Of a stretch of DNA of 64,000 bases, positions 8,395 to 18,115 are shown one piece after another. The position numbers were made by a program, and so were the translations under genes. The stretch comes from Streptomyces deccanensis. Its GTDB lineage: Bacteria; Actinomycetota; Actinomycetes; Streptomycetales; Streptomycetaceae. The notes under the pieces were generated by a model. That model ran no database searches. It was not told the origin of the DNA and worked only from the letters and a program-made list of their open reading frames with translations. The stretch covers positions 7,254,001 through 7,318,000 of the forward strand of contig NZ_CP092431.1 of the NCBI RefSeq assembly GCF_022385335.1. The letters run 5' to 3'. Numbering within the stretch: position 1 is the stretch's first letter; each line of letters begins with the position of its first letter.

Positions 8395-8421
8395 AGCCGG
8401 TCCACTCCAGGTGGACCGGCT
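8395..8421 (-). terminator. Rho-independent terminator of rpmB (also serves thiD)
   Basis: Perfect 11-bp arms (AGCCGGTCCAC at 8395-8405, GTGGACCGGCT at 8411-8421) surround a 5-nt loop. AAAAA at 8391-8395 becomes a T run after the hairpin in the rpmB direction, giving a canonical intrinsic terminator for rpmB. It lies between convergent thiD and rpmB. Confidence 0.85.
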
Positions 8422-8462
8422 CTATGCAGCGAACCAGCAGTGGCCGCGCGCTTAGCTGTGCG

Positions 8463-8648
8463 TCAGCGCGAGACCTTGCCGGCCTTGATGCACGAGGTGC
8501 AAGCGTTCACGCGCTTCGGCGTCCCGCCCACCACGGTACGGACGCGCTGGATGTTCGGGTTCCAGCGACGGGACGTACGGCGGTGCGAGTGCGAGATGTT
8601 GTTGCCGAAGCCCGGCCCCTTGCCGCAGACGTCGCAGTTGGCAGCCAC
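8463..8648 (-). CDS. rpmB: 50S ribosomal protein bL28, zinc-binding (C+) form
   Basis: A 61-aa bL28 with two CXXC pairs (C5/C8 and C50/C53) that would bind one zinc ion, so this is the C+ form rather than the zinc-independent paralogue used under zinc starvation. The core [18 protein letters not shown] is typical of bL28. It is transcribed alone on the minus strand with its own terminator, divergent from the DAK2 gene. Confidence 0.96.
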   Translation of the reverse strand: MAANCDVCGKGPGFGNNISHSHRRTSRRWNPNIQRVRTVVGGTPKRVNACTSCIKAGKVSR

Positions 8649-8683
8649 GGGTCACTCCAAAGACTTCAGATGCACTTACGGTG

Positions 8684-8766
8684 GATCCCGGCAGGCCGGG
8701 ATCGAGATCGCAGGATCAGAGATCTGAGTGGCGTTGCCAGGGGATTTGGCCCGATCTGGATCGGGC
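8684..8766. promoter_or_regulatory. Two GATC-containing dyads in the rpmB / DAK2 divergent region
   Basis: GATCCCGGC (8684-8692) and GCCGGGATC (8695-8703) form a 9-bp dyad with a 2-nt centre. GCCCGATC (8749-8756) and GATCGGGC (8759-8766) form an 8-bp dyad, also with a 2-nt centre. They lie between the divergent rpmB and DAK2 genes, in the likely rpmB leader or promoter. They could be operator sites or leader-RNA hairpins; no regulator is identified. Confidence 0.4.
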
Positions 8767-8905
8767 AACCGGAGCAGCATACAACGACTGCGCCAGTACA
8801 ACGAAACTACCATGGCTGCTCAGCAGCCCTGCCCCGCCCCCTTCCGGTGGACACCCCTCCAAGGTCTACTCTGCGTCCCAGTCCCAGCAGCTCAAGGAGG
8901 CGCAG

Positions 8906-10645
8906 GTGCCGCAGGTGCCGCAGACATTCTTCGATGCTCTCGCGGTGCGCACCTGGTGCGGACTCGCGCTGGCGGCACTGGGACGCGCGCGCGAGGAGAT
9001 CGACTCCATCAACGTGTACCCGGTGGCCGACGGCGACACCGGCACCAACCTCTACCTGACGATGGAGTCGGCCGCGGCGGCGGTCGAGGCGGTGTTCGCC
9101 GGCCATGCGACGGCGGGCCCGTCCGTCGGTGCGGGCCCGTCCGCCGGAACGGGGCAGCCCCTCGGTGCGGGGCAGCCCACGCTCGCCGAGGCCGCGCGGG
9201 CCATGGCGCACGGCGCGCTGATCGGCGCCCGGGGGAACTCCGGGACGATCCTCGCCCAGCTCCTGCGCGGCATGGCCCAGGTCCTCGCCGACGACGGGGA
9301 GGCACCCCGCACCGACGGCCGGGGGCTGCGGCTCGCCCTGCGGCACGCCGCCGACTCCGCCCGTGACGCCGTCGCGCACCCCGTCGAAGGCACCGTCCTC
9401 ACGGTCGCCTCCGCCGCCGCAGACGCGGCCGGCGACGCCGAGGACGACTGCGGGACCGTCGCCCGTGCGGCCTACGAGGGCGCCGGCCGGGCCCTGGCGG
9501 CGACCCCCGCCCAGCTGGCCGCCCTGGCTCGCGCCGGCGTCGTGGACGCCGGCGGACGAGGGCTGGTGGCGGTGCTGGCGGCGCTGGTGGAGACGTTCAC
9601 GGGAGAGACACCGAGGACGGTGGCCGTTCCCGCCGTGCACACGCGCGTGGCCGTCGCCGAGGCCGTCGGCGAGGCCGCGGCGGAGGTGTGCGACGGGGAC
9701 GACCGGCCGGAAGCGGGCGGCCCGGCCTTCGAGGTGATCTACCTCCTGGAGGCGGACGACACCGCGGTGGCCCGCCTGCGCGGGCGCCTGGACGAACTCG
9801 GGGACTCCCTCGTCGTGGTCGGTGGGGACGGCCTGTGGAACGTCCATGTGCACGTCGACGACGCGGGCGCCGCCGTGGAGGCCGGGGTCGAGGCCGGGCG
9901 GCCGTACCGGATCCGGATCACCCACTTCGGGGCGGAGGACGCCCATATGACCGGTGAGGCCGGGCGGCAGCCGCGCGAGCGTGCCGGGCGGGCCGTCGTG
10001 GCCGTCGTGCCGGGGGAGGGGCTGGCCGGGCTCTACGCCGAGGCCGGCGCGACCACGGTGCTGGCCCGGCCCGGGGAGCCGCCCGCCAGCGGGGAGCTCG
10101 TGGAGGCCGTACGGCGTGCGCACGCGCGCGAGGTGGTACTGCTGCCCAACGACGCGGATCTGCGGCACACGGCGGCGGCCGCCGCCGAGCAGGCCCGCGC
10201 CGAGGGCGTCCGGGTCGCCCTCATCCCCACCCGCTCCGCCGTCCAGGGCATCGCCGCCCTCGCCGTGCACGAACCCGAACGCCGCTTCGACGAGGACGTC
10301 GTCTCGATGACCTCCGCCGCCGGTGCCACCCGGTACGCCGAGGTCGTCATCGCCGAGCGCCAGTCCTGGACCATGGCCGGCATCTGTCAGGCCGGCGACG
10401 TCCTGGGGCTCGTCGACGGGGACGTCGCCGTCATCGGGACGGATGTCACGGCGACCGCGGCGGCGGTGGTCGACCGGATGCTGGCGGCCGGCGGCGAGAT
10501 GGTCACGCTGGTGCTGGGGGACGGTGCTCCCGCGGATGTCGTGGAGCACGTGGAGAACCGGGTGCGGGAGGGGTATCTGGCGGTGGACACGGTGGTGTAT
10601 CGGGGGGGCCGTCAGGGGGCGTTGTTGCTGATCGGCGTGGAGTAG
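8906..10645 (+). CDS. DAK2-domain protein (YloV / fatty-acid-kinase FakA-like)
   Basis: A 579-aa protein with an N-terminal DAK2 ATP-binding domain. NVYPVADGDTGTN at 36-48 carries the metal-binding Asp residues (D42, D44), and ALIGARGNSGTILAQLLRG follows. Middle and C-terminal regions match YloV/FakA-type proteins (VVVGGDGLWNVHVH, then a DegV-like end with GDGAP). In firmicutes FakA phosphorylates fatty acids presented by FakB; that this homologue does so is inference. The GTG at 8906 has AAGGAGG 5 nt upstream; the frame is open to 8681 but not plausibly coding there. A Gly/Pro/Ala-rich insertion (about 75-95) interrupts the DAK2 domain. Confidence 0.85.
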   Translation: MPQVPQTFFDALAVRTWCGLALAALGRAREEIDSINVYPVADGDTGTNLYLTMESAAAAVEAVFAGHATAGPSVGAGPSAGTGQPLGAGQPTLAEAARAMAHGALIGARGNSGTILAQLLRGMAQVLADDGEAPRTDGRGLRLALRHAADSARDAVAHPVEGTVLTVASAAADAAGDAEDDCGTVARAAYEGAGRALAATPAQLAALARAGVVDAGGRGLVAVLAALVETFTGETPRTVAVPAVHTRVAVAEAVGEAAAEVCDGDDRPEAGGPAFEVIYLLEADDTAVARLRGRLDELGDSLVVVGGDGLWNVHVHVDDAGAAVEAGVEAGRPYRIRITHFGAEDAHMTGEAGRQPRERAGRAVVAVVPGEGLAGLYAEAGATTVLARPGEPPASGELVEAVRRAHAREVVLLPNDADLRHTAAAAAEQARAEGVRVALIPTRSAVQGIAALAVHEPERRFDEDVVSMTSAAGATRYAEVVIAERQSWTMAGICQAGDVLGLVDGDVAVIGTDVTATAAAVVDRMLAAGGEMVTLVLGDGAPADVVEHVENRVREGYLAVDTVVYRGGRQGALLLIGVE

Positions 10646-10649
10646 GGAT

Positions 10650-10760
10650 TTTCCGCGCCCCGATGAAATGGCCGCAGGCCTTTCAGGGGCGCGGGGAACT
10701 GCGCGAGAAGCCCCACCGGGCGGACGGCGGGGTCGAAGGGGCGCAGCCCCTGGGACGGGA
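10650..10760. repeat. Dispersed intergenic repeat, copy B
   Basis: Lies between the convergent DAK2 and TPR genes. Contains the family core GGGGCGCGGGGAACTGCGCG at 10686-10705, followed by AGAAGCCCCACCGGG. Half-inverted elements occur on both sides (CCGCGCCCCGATG upstream, GGGGCGCAGCCCCT downstream), so it can form hairpins and may act as a bidirectional terminator. Confidence 0.8.
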
Positions 10761-10812
10761 CGGGTAGGGGCGGCGGGGGCGCAGCAACCCGGGGTGCGCC
10801 CTGCCGCGTCGC

Positions 10813-13773
10813 TCAGCCCCGCCCCGCCGCCTCCAACAACCGCTCCGCCTCCCCCCGCCGAGCCACCACCGTCTCGTCGCCGTCACCCCCGTCGGCGAAC
10901 ACGGCCAGCACACCCCGCGCCCGCTCGGCAGCCGCCGCACCCCGCCGGAGGTCCACCTCCAACCACCCCGCCGCCAACTCCGCGGCGGTCCGCGCGTCCA
11001 GGAAGTCCGGCCCCAGCGACCCGTACACCGACACCGCCCGCTCCACGAACCCCAGCGCCTCCTCGAACACCGGCCCGAACGAGGCGAGTTCCGCGTCCTC
11101 GGCCACCGACCGGGCGAGCAGGTCGCCGAACTGCCGGTACGTCTCGCCGAGCTCCGCGACGATCCGCCGCCGGTGCTCCTCGCCGGCGACGTCGGACAGC
11201 GCCGCCTCGCAGCCCACCACCGCGTCCCCCATCAGCTCCCGGGCCGCGTCCAGGGCCGAGGGCCCCGCTCCTTCACGGCTCTCCCGCGCCGCGTACCACG
11301 CCCGCGCCCGCAAGGCCCGCACGTACCCGTGGACGTTGCCCAGTTCGCCCCAGAGGTCGACCGCGCGCGCATACGCCCGGTCGGCGTCGGCGGGCAGCCC
11401 CGCCCGCGCGAGCGCCTCGGCGGCGAGATGGGCGAGCATGGCGTGGTCGCGCTGCTCGGGCCAGTGCCGGGCGATGTCGGCGGCCCGCAGCCACCGTTCC
11501 GCCGCCTCCCGATGCTCGCCCAGCTCGGTGTGGCAGTCGCCGAGCCACCACAGGGTCTGCGCGACCGCCCCGTCCCCGTGCGTCTCGGCCGTGAGATCCG
11601 GGAGCGCCGACTCCAGCACCTCGGCCGCCTCCGCCCACCGCCCCAGCCGCAACAGGAACCCGCCGAGCAGATGCCGGGCCCAGGCGCCGAGCGTCGGACC
11701 CTCGCCCGCCTCGTCGGCCCAGTGCGCCGCCTCCAGGGCGTGCCCGGCGGCCTCCTCGACCCGCTCCCCGGCGCCCAGCAGCTCCGCCAGCTGAAGGCGC
11801 AGCTGGGCGTGGCCCACCGGCTCCAGCTCCGTCCCGCCGTGCTCCAACGCCGCCCTGGCCGCCCGCTCTGCGGTCTCCAGATCCCCCAGGTGCTGGGCCA
11901 GCCCGGCGAGCCGCGCCTCGTACTGCACCGCGAACCACGGCAGCCCGGCCGCCACGTACCGTTCCGCGGCCTCCGCGAACAGCTCGGCGGCGGCCGCCGC
12001 GTCCCCGCCGTGCGCGGCCAGCTCCCCGAGCATCGCCCGCGCCTCCGCGGCCCGCGAGGCCAGCCGTACGTCCTCCGCGCGACGCGGCTCGACGAAGTCC
12101 GCCAGCTCCCGCACGGCGGCCTCGGCCAGGGCCACCGCGCCGGTGTCGGTGTCGTCGGCCTCGTGCATCCGCCGCAGGAGTATCCGCGCCCGCCCCACCA
12201 GCACGGACGCCGTCTGCCTCGCACCCGTCCCGCCGCTCGACCAGAGGGCGAGGATCCGCTCATACGGCTCGGAGATCAGCTCCACGGCGGCATCCACCCG
12301 GCCCGTGAGGGCGTGGACGTTCGCCCCGCGCGTGCGTGCCGCCAGTGCCTCACCGGGGTCGCCGGCCGCCTCGTACATCTCGGCCGCGCGTTCGAAGAGG
12401 GGGAGGCCCTCCGGCCCGAGGCCGATCGCCTCGTGGTCGACGATCTCCGCGCGGTCCCAGGCGTCCAGCTCCGCGCCCTCGGTGTCGGCGGCGCGTGCCA
12501 CGGCGGCCCACGCTTCGACGGAACCGGGATGCAGGGACGCGGAGAGCCGCCGCGCCTCGGCGAGGAGGCCGGGCAGGCCCTCCGGGGCCGCGGTGGTCGC
12601 CATCTCCTCCACGGCGGGCTTCCGGGGCGCGGGCACCGTCACCGCGGCCCGCTGCGCCCGCACCCCCAGCGGCAGCCGGTCCAGCAGGGGGCGCTGGTCC
12701 ATCCGCTCCCGCACATGGGTGCTGACGTACGCCGTGCCGTTGCGCGCGTCGAAGAGCGCGGCCAGCGAAAGGGCCTCCTCGCGCGCGTGGGAGGCCAGTT
12801 CGCCGGCGGTCCACGCGCGGCCGGCGGGACCGGGGACGGTCTGCTCGCCCAGCCCGCGCGCCGTGAGACGGTCCATCAGCAGGGCCACCACGCTCAGGAA
12901 GTCCAGCTTGCTGCGCGGGTCCCCGGAATCCGTGAAGTACGCCGGACGCTCGGCCAGCAGCTCCAGACCGCGCGCCTCGTTCCCGGTCAGGGCGCAGAAC
13001 TCCACGTGGTCCGCGTACGCGCCCCGCATGCTCTCCATGGCCCGCACCAGCCGGAAACCCCGCAGATGGTGCGCGCGGGCCTCGTCCGGGCGCCCCAGGC
13101 GCAGCAGCGGCACCAGCGAGGACGCCAGGACGGTGTGCGGCTCGTGGGCGCAGGTGTACTCGCCCGCCAGGACCGGTGCCCACAGCTCCAGCGCCTCGGC
13201 GTCCTCGCGCCGCCGCGCCCGCCACCAGCCCTGCCCGTGCAGCTCGCACGCGTGACAGTCGGCCATCGTGTCCCGGTCGGTGGCCAGCCACGCCCCGTAC
13301 GCCCGCTCGGCCCGCTCCAGGTCGCCGATGTGCGCGGCCACACTGAACTCGGCGCTGCGCACGGCCCGTTCCGAGTGCCCGGCGAGCCGGTAGCGGTGCT
13401 CCATCTCGCCGAGCCACTTCTCGATGGAGGCCAGCGGGATGTGCGGCTGGTTCAGCATGCCGGCCGACATCCACTTGAACACCCAGTGCAGGGAGTGGAC
13501 CTCGTACTCGTCGAAGTCCTCCGGCCGTTCGTCCCACATGCGCAGCAGACGCGCGAAGGGGACGAACATCTTCGCCTTCTCGGAGCTGTAGTTGTAGACC
13601 TTCAGCTGGTGCCCGAGCGCCTCGATCACGGCGAGGGGCACGTTCAGCTTCTCGGCCTCGGCGAGCAGCCGCTCCGCGCGCGCGTTGCGCGCCGGACCCT
13701 CCGGCTGCTCGTAGTTCTCCGCCATGGCCCGACGCAGCTCGTCGAAGTCCATGGAGTCCACGACGTCACTCAC
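10813..13773 (-). CDS. Large TPR-repeat protein coupled to an HSP90-like gene
   Basis: A 986-aa cytoplasmic protein rich in Ala, Glu, Leu and Arg, made almost wholly of helical repeats of TPR type (for example RLGRPDEARAHHLRGFRL and ELGEHREAAERWLRAADIA). No catalytic motif, signal peptide or membrane segment is seen. The GTG at 13773 overlaps the stop of the HSP90-like gene by 4 bp (GTGA); the frame upstream of it is a shadow inside that gene. The coupling suggests that the product works with the HSP90-like protein, as TPR co-chaperones do in eukaryotes, but that is inference. It could instead be a regulatory or scaffolding TPR protein. Confidence 0.85.
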   Translation of the reverse strand: MSDVVDSMDFDELRRAMAENYEQPEGPARNARAERLLAEAEKLNVPLAVIEALGHQLKVYNYSSEKAKMFVPFARLLRMWDERPEDFDEYEVHSLHWVFKWMSAGMLNQPHIPLASIEKWLGEMEHRYRLAGHSERAVRSAEFSVAAHIGDLERAERAYGAWLATDRDTMADCHACELHGQGWWRARRREDAEALELWAPVLAGEYTCAHEPHTVLASSLVPLLRLGRPDEARAHHLRGFRLVRAMESMRGAYADHVEFCALTGNEARGLELLAERPAYFTDSGDPRSKLDFLSVVALLMDRLTARGLGEQTVPGPAGRAWTAGELASHAREEALSLAALFDARNGTAYVSTHVRERMDQRPLLDRLPLGVRAQRAAVTVPAPRKPAVEEMATTAAPEGLPGLLAEARRLSASLHPGSVEAWAAVARAADTEGAELDAWDRAEIVDHEAIGLGPEGLPLFERAAEMYEAAGDPGEALAARTRGANVHALTGRVDAAVELISEPYERILALWSSGGTGARQTASVLVGRARILLRRMHEADDTDTGAVALAEAAVRELADFVEPRRAEDVRLASRAAEARAMLGELAAHGGDAAAAAELFAEAAERYVAAGLPWFAVQYEARLAGLAQHLGDLETAERAARAALEHGGTELEPVGHAQLRLQLAELLGAGERVEEAAGHALEAAHWADEAGEGPTLGAWARHLLGGFLLRLGRWAEAAEVLESALPDLTAETHGDGAVAQTLWWLGDCHTELGEHREAAERWLRAADIARHWPEQRDHAMLAHLAAEALARAGLPADADRAYARAVDLWGELGNVHGYVRALRARAWYAARESREGAGPSALDAARELMGDAVVGCEAALSDVAGEEHRRRIVAELGETYRQFGDLLARSVAEDAELASFGPVFEEALGFVERAVSVYGSLGPDFLDARTAAELAAGWLEVDLRRGAAAAERARGVLAVFADGGDGDETVVARRGEAERLLEAAGRG

Positions 13774-15665
13774 CGGCGACCACCCTCCCCGAAGCCCGGA
13801 CCGGACCCATGACCTGGGCCGGACCCCGGCTCGGTGTGCGTGGCCCACTCCAGCAGGCCGATGAAGGCGCGGTTCAGGAGCGCCGAGTCCGCCGGCCTGA
13901 GCGGCCGCTGGGCCATCAGCAGGGCCTGCCCGTACAGGGACTCCGTGGCCGTCCCGATCAGCTCCCGGTCGGACAGGGAACTGATCCGCCGGATCAGCGG
14001 GTTGAGATGGTTGAGCACCAGCCGCGCGCGCGGGGCGCTGCCCCGCAGTGAACCGAGGATGCCCGCCCACAGGTCGTCGGCCTGCTCCTCCGCCTCCGCA
14101 CGGGCCTGCTCGTGCCGGGCGGACCGGTCGTCCAGGTGCAGCGCGGGCACCGACAGCGGATGGAAGGCCCGCAGCACCACGTCACAGCCCAGGGGGTCGA
14201 GCTTCGCCCGCGCGGCCGAGAGGAAGCCCGCCAGCGCCAGCTCGTCGTCCGGGTCCAGCACGTCCAGGTGCGCGGTCACCGTGTCGGCGTCCAGCTCGGC
14301 GACCACCGTCCCCGGACGCACCGACGGCAACGCCTCGACCAGCTCGCTGTCGTACGTGTAGCCGCCGTTGACGACCCCGACGCCCTGCGCGGACGCGATC
14401 GGCGCGACCTGCCGGTACTCCTCGACCGTCCGCGTGAAGTGCACCACCTGGTGCCGCTGCGCGAACTCCTCCAGGGACAGCCGTCCGTCGGTCGTCTCGA
14501 AGGGCAGCCACGGCAGCATCGTGCGCAGCATCTCCCTGTCGTGCCGGGCCAGCGACTTCACGCCCAGGTAGTGCACCGACAGGAAGGCCGCCAGCCGCTC
14601 CGGATCACCCGCGGCGAGCCCCGTGAGCCAGCTCCGGATCCGCTCCCCGAGCGCCTCCCGCACGGCCGCCAGCGTCTCGTCCTCGTACAGCGCCTCCCGC
14701 GACGCCGTGGGCCGCAGGCTGTCCGTGTCGAGGACGCAGCGCACGAAGAACGCCCAGTCGGGGAGCAACTGTTCGGCCCGCTCGGTGAGCAGCATGCCCT
14801 TCAGATGCACCCGGTGGCTCGCCCGCTGTGCCGGGCTGACGGCCGTCGGCAGGACGTACGCGACGCCCCGGATCCCGGCCAGCGGCACGTCCAGCTCTAT
14901 GGAGTCCAGCGGCGTGAACCCGAACAGGGCGTGACAGTGCCGGGCCAGCGCCACCCGCCGGCCCGCGGGCGAGGGGTACGCCCGGTCCCAGGGCGCCGGC
15001 AGATCGGTGACCGCCTCGTCGCCCACCCGGACGTCGTACGGCAGCAGCGACCCGAAGTCCCGCGCCAGGGTCAGCACGCGCGCGGGGGAGAGCCACTCGG
15101 CCGCACCGGGCCGCGCGACCAGATGCACGGTGGTGCCCGGCTCGGGACGCGCCTCGTCGGGCAGCGTCCGCACGGTGTACGAGCCGTCGTCGGCGGCCGT
15201 CCACTCCACCGGTGGCGCGTCCGGGGTACGGGCGCTGCGGCTGACCACCCGGATGCGCTCGGCGACCACGAAACAGGCGAGCAAACCGATGCCGAACTGC
15301 CCCAGGAAGTCCGAGCGGACCTCCTGGATGCCCCCGTCGTCGCGCTTGGAGCTGCGGCCGATCGTGGCGAGGAGGTTGTGCACATCGGCCTCGGTGAGCC
15401 CGATGCCCGAGTCCTCCACCCGCAGCGTGCCGCCCTCGGCGAACAGCCGTACCCGGGCGGGCGCGTCGGACTGCTCGGCGCGGCGCGCGGTGATCGCGTC
15501 CACCGCGTTCTGCAGCAGTTCGCGCAGGTAGACCTTCGGACTGGAGTACAGGTGGTGCGAGAGCAGGTCCACCAGGCCACGCAGATCGACCTGGAACGTG
15601 TGAGGCGACTGGGATGCCTGAGGAGTCTGGGGTGCCTGGGATGACTGTGAGGTCATTGAATCCAT
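13770..15665 (-). CDS. HSP90-family (HtpG-like) chaperone ATPase
   Basis: A 631-aa GHKL ATPase of HSP90 architecture. The N-terminal ATP lid motifs are present: LRELLQNAVDAI (E49, N53), DSGIGLT (D85), IGRSSKR and GQFGIG (122-127). The middle-domain motif TASREAL has the Arg (R323) matching the gamma-phosphate Arg of HtpG. A Ser/Gln/Pro-rich 20-residue N-terminal extension and a Gly/Pro-rich end flank the core. The sequence is divergent from typical HtpG (QNAVDAI in place of SNASDAL), and the tail lacks a C-terminal EEVD. Two ATG starts (15665, 15656) are possible; neither has a strong ribosome site. It is the first gene of an operon with the TPR gene, and divergent from recG. Confidence 0.9.
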   Translation of the reverse strand: MDSMTSQSSQAPQTPQASQSPHTFQVDLRGLVDLLSHHLYSSPKVYLRELLQNAVDAITARRAEQSDAPARVRLFAEGGTLRVEDSGIGLTEADVHNLLATIGRSSKRDDGGIQEVRSDFLGQFGIGLLACFVVAERIRVVSRSARTPDAPPVEWTAADDGSYTVRTLPDEARPEPGTTVHLVARPGAAEWLSPARVLTLARDFGSLLPYDVRVGDEAVTDLPAPWDRAYPSPAGRRVALARHCHALFGFTPLDSIELDVPLAGIRGVAYVLPTAVSPAQRASHRVHLKGMLLTERAEQLLPDWAFFVRCVLDTDSLRPTASREALYEDETLAAVREALGERIRSWLTGLAAGDPERLAAFLSVHYLGVKSLARHDREMLRTMLPWLPFETTDGRLSLEEFAQRHQVVHFTRTVEEYRQVAPIASAQGVGVVNGGYTYDSELVEALPSVRPGTVVAELDADTVTAHLDVLDPDDELALAGFLSAARAKLDPLGCDVVLRAFHPLSVPALHLDDRSARHEQARAEAEEQADDLWAGILGSLRGSAPRARLVLNHLNPLIRRISSLSDRELIGTATESLYGQALLMAQRPLRPADSALLNRAFIGLLEWATHTEPGSGPGHGSGPGFGEGGRR

Positions 15666-15856
15666 CGTCGCAGCGCCGGTGGAGAGGGATTCTGGCGACG
15701 GCGGCGGGGTCGGGCGGTCCCGTCGGACGGTGACCGCGGACGGAGGAGGCAGGGCCCGAGTGCTGGGCCCGGGAGTGCGTCATCCTAGGCGCGAACGACC
15801 CGCCTGACCAGCGGATTTCAAGGACGTATACGGGATTGTCAGTGGCGTGGTGTGCA

Positions 15857-18070
15857 ATGGATCTCGTGCCCGCGCTCGAAGAACCGCTCAAGAACACGCT
15901 CGGCGCCGCCACCGCGAAGGTGATGGCCGAGCACCTCGGCCTGCACACCGTCGGCGATCTGCTGCACCACTACCCCCGCAGATACGAGGAGCGCGGCCAG
16001 CTCACCCACCTCGCCGACCTGCCGATGGACGAGCACGTCACGGTGGTCGCCCAGGTCGCCGACGCCCGCCTGCACAGCTTCGCCTCCGCCAAGGCCCCCC
16101 GCGGCAAGGGCCAGCGCCTCGAAGTCACCATCACCGACGGCAGCGGCCGCCTCCAGCTCGTCTTCTTCGGCAACGGCGTGCACAAACCCCACAAGGACCT
16201 CCTCCCCGGCACCCGCGCCCTCTTCGCCGGCAAGGTCTCCGTCTTCAACCGCCGCCTCCAACTCGCCCACCCGGCCTACGAACTGCTGCGCGGCGACGAC
16301 GACACGGAGACCGTCGACACCTGGGCCGGCGCCCTCATCCCGATCTACCCGGCCACCGCCAAGCTGGAGTCCTGGAAGATCGCCAAGGCGGTCCAGACGG
16401 TCCTCCCGAGCGCCCAGGAGGCCGTGGACCCCCTGCCCGAGTCGTTGCGGGCGGGCCGCGGCCTGGTCTCGCTCCCCGAGGCCCTCTTGAAGATCCACCG
16501 TCCCCAGACCAAGGCCGACCGGGACAGCGCCCGCGACCGCCTCAAGTGGGACGAGGCCTTCGTCCTCCAAGTCGCCCTCGCCCGCCGCCGCCACGCCGAC
16601 GCCCAGCTCCCCGCCGTCGCCCGCCGCCCCGCCCCCGAAGGCCTCCTCACCGCCTTCGACGCCCGCCTCCCCTTCACCCTCACAGAGGGCCAGCAAAAGG
16701 TCTCCAAGGAGATCTTCGACGACCTGGCCACCGAACACCCGATGCACCGGCTGCTCCAGGGCGAGGTCGGAAGCGGTAAGACCATGGTGGCCCTCCGAGC
16801 CATGCTCGCCGTCGTCGACGCGGGTGGGCAGGCGGCCATGCTCGCGCCCACCGAGGTGCTTGCTCAGCAGCACCACCGGTCGGTGACGGAGATGATGGGG
16901 GAGCTGGCCGAGGGCGGGATGCTGGGCGGCGCCGAGCACGCCACCAAGGTGGTGCTGCTCACCGGCTCGATGGGCGCGGCCGCCCGTCGCCAGGCGCTGC
17001 TGGACCTGGTCACCGGCGAGGCCGGCATCGCCATCGGCACGCACGCGCTGATCGAGGACAAGGTCCAGTTCCACGACCTGGGCCTGGTCGTCGTGGACGA
17101 GCAGCACCGCTTCGGCGTCGAGCAGCGCGACGCCCTGCGCGGCAAGGGCAAACAGCCGCCGCACCTCCTCGTCATGACGGCCACGCCCATCCCGCGCACG
17201 GTCGCCATGACCGTCTTCGGCGACCTGGAGACCTCGGTCCTGGACCAGCTCCCCGCCGGCCGCTCACCCATCGCCAGCCATGTCGTCCCGGCCGCCGACA
17301 AGCCCCACTTCCTCGCCCGCGCCTGGGAACGCGTCCGCGAGGAGGTGGCGAACGGCCACCAGGCGTACGTCGTCTGCCCGCGCATCGGCGACGACGTCGA
17401 CGAGCCCGGCGACCCGAAGAAGGCCAGGAAGTCCCCGGAGGACGAGGCCGAGAAGCGCCCCCCGCTCGCCGTCCTCGACGTCGCCGACCAGCTCGCCAAG
17501 GGCCCTCTCCAGGGCCTGAGGGTCGAGGTCCTGCACGGCAGGATGCACCCCGACGACAAGGACGCGGTCATGCGCCGCTTCGCCGCCGGCGAGACCCAGG
17601 TCCTGGTCGCCACCACGGTCATCGAGGTCGGCGTGAACGTCCCGAACGCCACCGCCATGGTGATCATGGACGCCGACCGCTTCGGTGTCTCCCAGCTGCA
17701 CCAGCTCCGCGGCCGGGTGGGCCGGGGCTCCGCCGCCGGGCTCTGCCTCCTCGTCACCGAGATGCCCGAGGCCAGCGCCGCCCGCCAGCGCCTGGGCGCC
17801 GTCGCCTCCACCCTCGACGGCTTCGAACTCTCCCGCATCGACCTCGAACAACGCCGCGAGGGCGATGTCCTCGGTCAGGCCCAGTCCGGCGCCCGCACCA
17901 GCCTCCGCATGCTCACCGTCATCGACGACGAGGAGATCATCGCGGAGGCGAGGGAGGAAGCGGCGGCGGTGGTCGCGGCCGACCCGGACCTGGAGCACCT
18001 CCCGGCGCTACGGACAGCCCTGGACGCCCTGTTGGACGAGGAGAGGGAGCAGTACCTGGACAAGGGCTGA
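15857..18070 (+). CDS. recG: ATP-dependent DNA helicase RecG
   Basis: Branch-migrating helicase that remodels stalled forks and Holliday junctions. The N-terminal wedge/OB domain (for example LQLVFFGNG) is followed by a superfamily 2 helicase: Walker A QGEVGSGKTMVAL near residue 300, the DEQH box VVDEQHRFG near 413, VMTATPIPRT, ATTVIEVGVNVPNAT and the motif VI region LRGRVGRG. The ATG at 15857 (737 aa) begins MDLVPALEEPLK, the usual RecG start; in-frame TTG 15836 and GTG 15842 are alternatives, and no clear ribosome site separates them. An insertion rich in Lys/Glu/Pro lies between the helicase lobes. Confidence 0.95.
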   Translation: MDLVPALEEPLKNTLGAATAKVMAEHLGLHTVGDLLHHYPRRYEERGQLTHLADLPMDEHVTVVAQVADARLHSFASAKAPRGKGQRLEVTITDGSGRLQLVFFGNGVHKPHKDLLPGTRALFAGKVSVFNRRLQLAHPAYELLRGDDDTETVDTWAGALIPIYPATAKLESWKIAKAVQTVLPSAQEAVDPLPESLRAGRGLVSLPEALLKIHRPQTKADRDSARDRLKWDEAFVLQVALARRRHADAQLPAVARRPAPEGLLTAFDARLPFTLTEGQQKVSKEIFDDLATEHPMHRLLQGEVGSGKTMVALRAMLAVVDAGGQAAMLAPTEVLAQQHHRSVTEMMGELAEGGMLGGAEHATKVVLLTGSMGAAARRQALLDLVTGEAGIAIGTHALIEDKVQFHDLGLVVVDEQHRFGVEQRDALRGKGKQPPHLLVMTATPIPRTVAMTVFGDLETSVLDQLPAGRSPIASHVVPAADKPHFLARAWERVREEVANGHQAYVVCPRIGDDVDEPGDPKKARKSPEDEAEKRPPLAVLDVADQLAKGPLQGLRVEVLHGRMHPDDKDAVMRRFAAGETQVLVATTVIEVGVNVPNATAMVIMDADRFGVSQLHQLRGRVGRGSAAGLCLLVTEMPEASAARQRLGAVASTLDGFELSRIDLEQRREGDVLGQAQSGARTSLRMLTVIDDEEIIAEAREEAAAVVAADPDLEHLPALRTALDALLDEEREQYLDKG

Positions 18071-18115
18071 GGACCGGCGCCCCCGAGCTGAGGGTCGGCC
18101 GCGCCCGCAGCAGGC

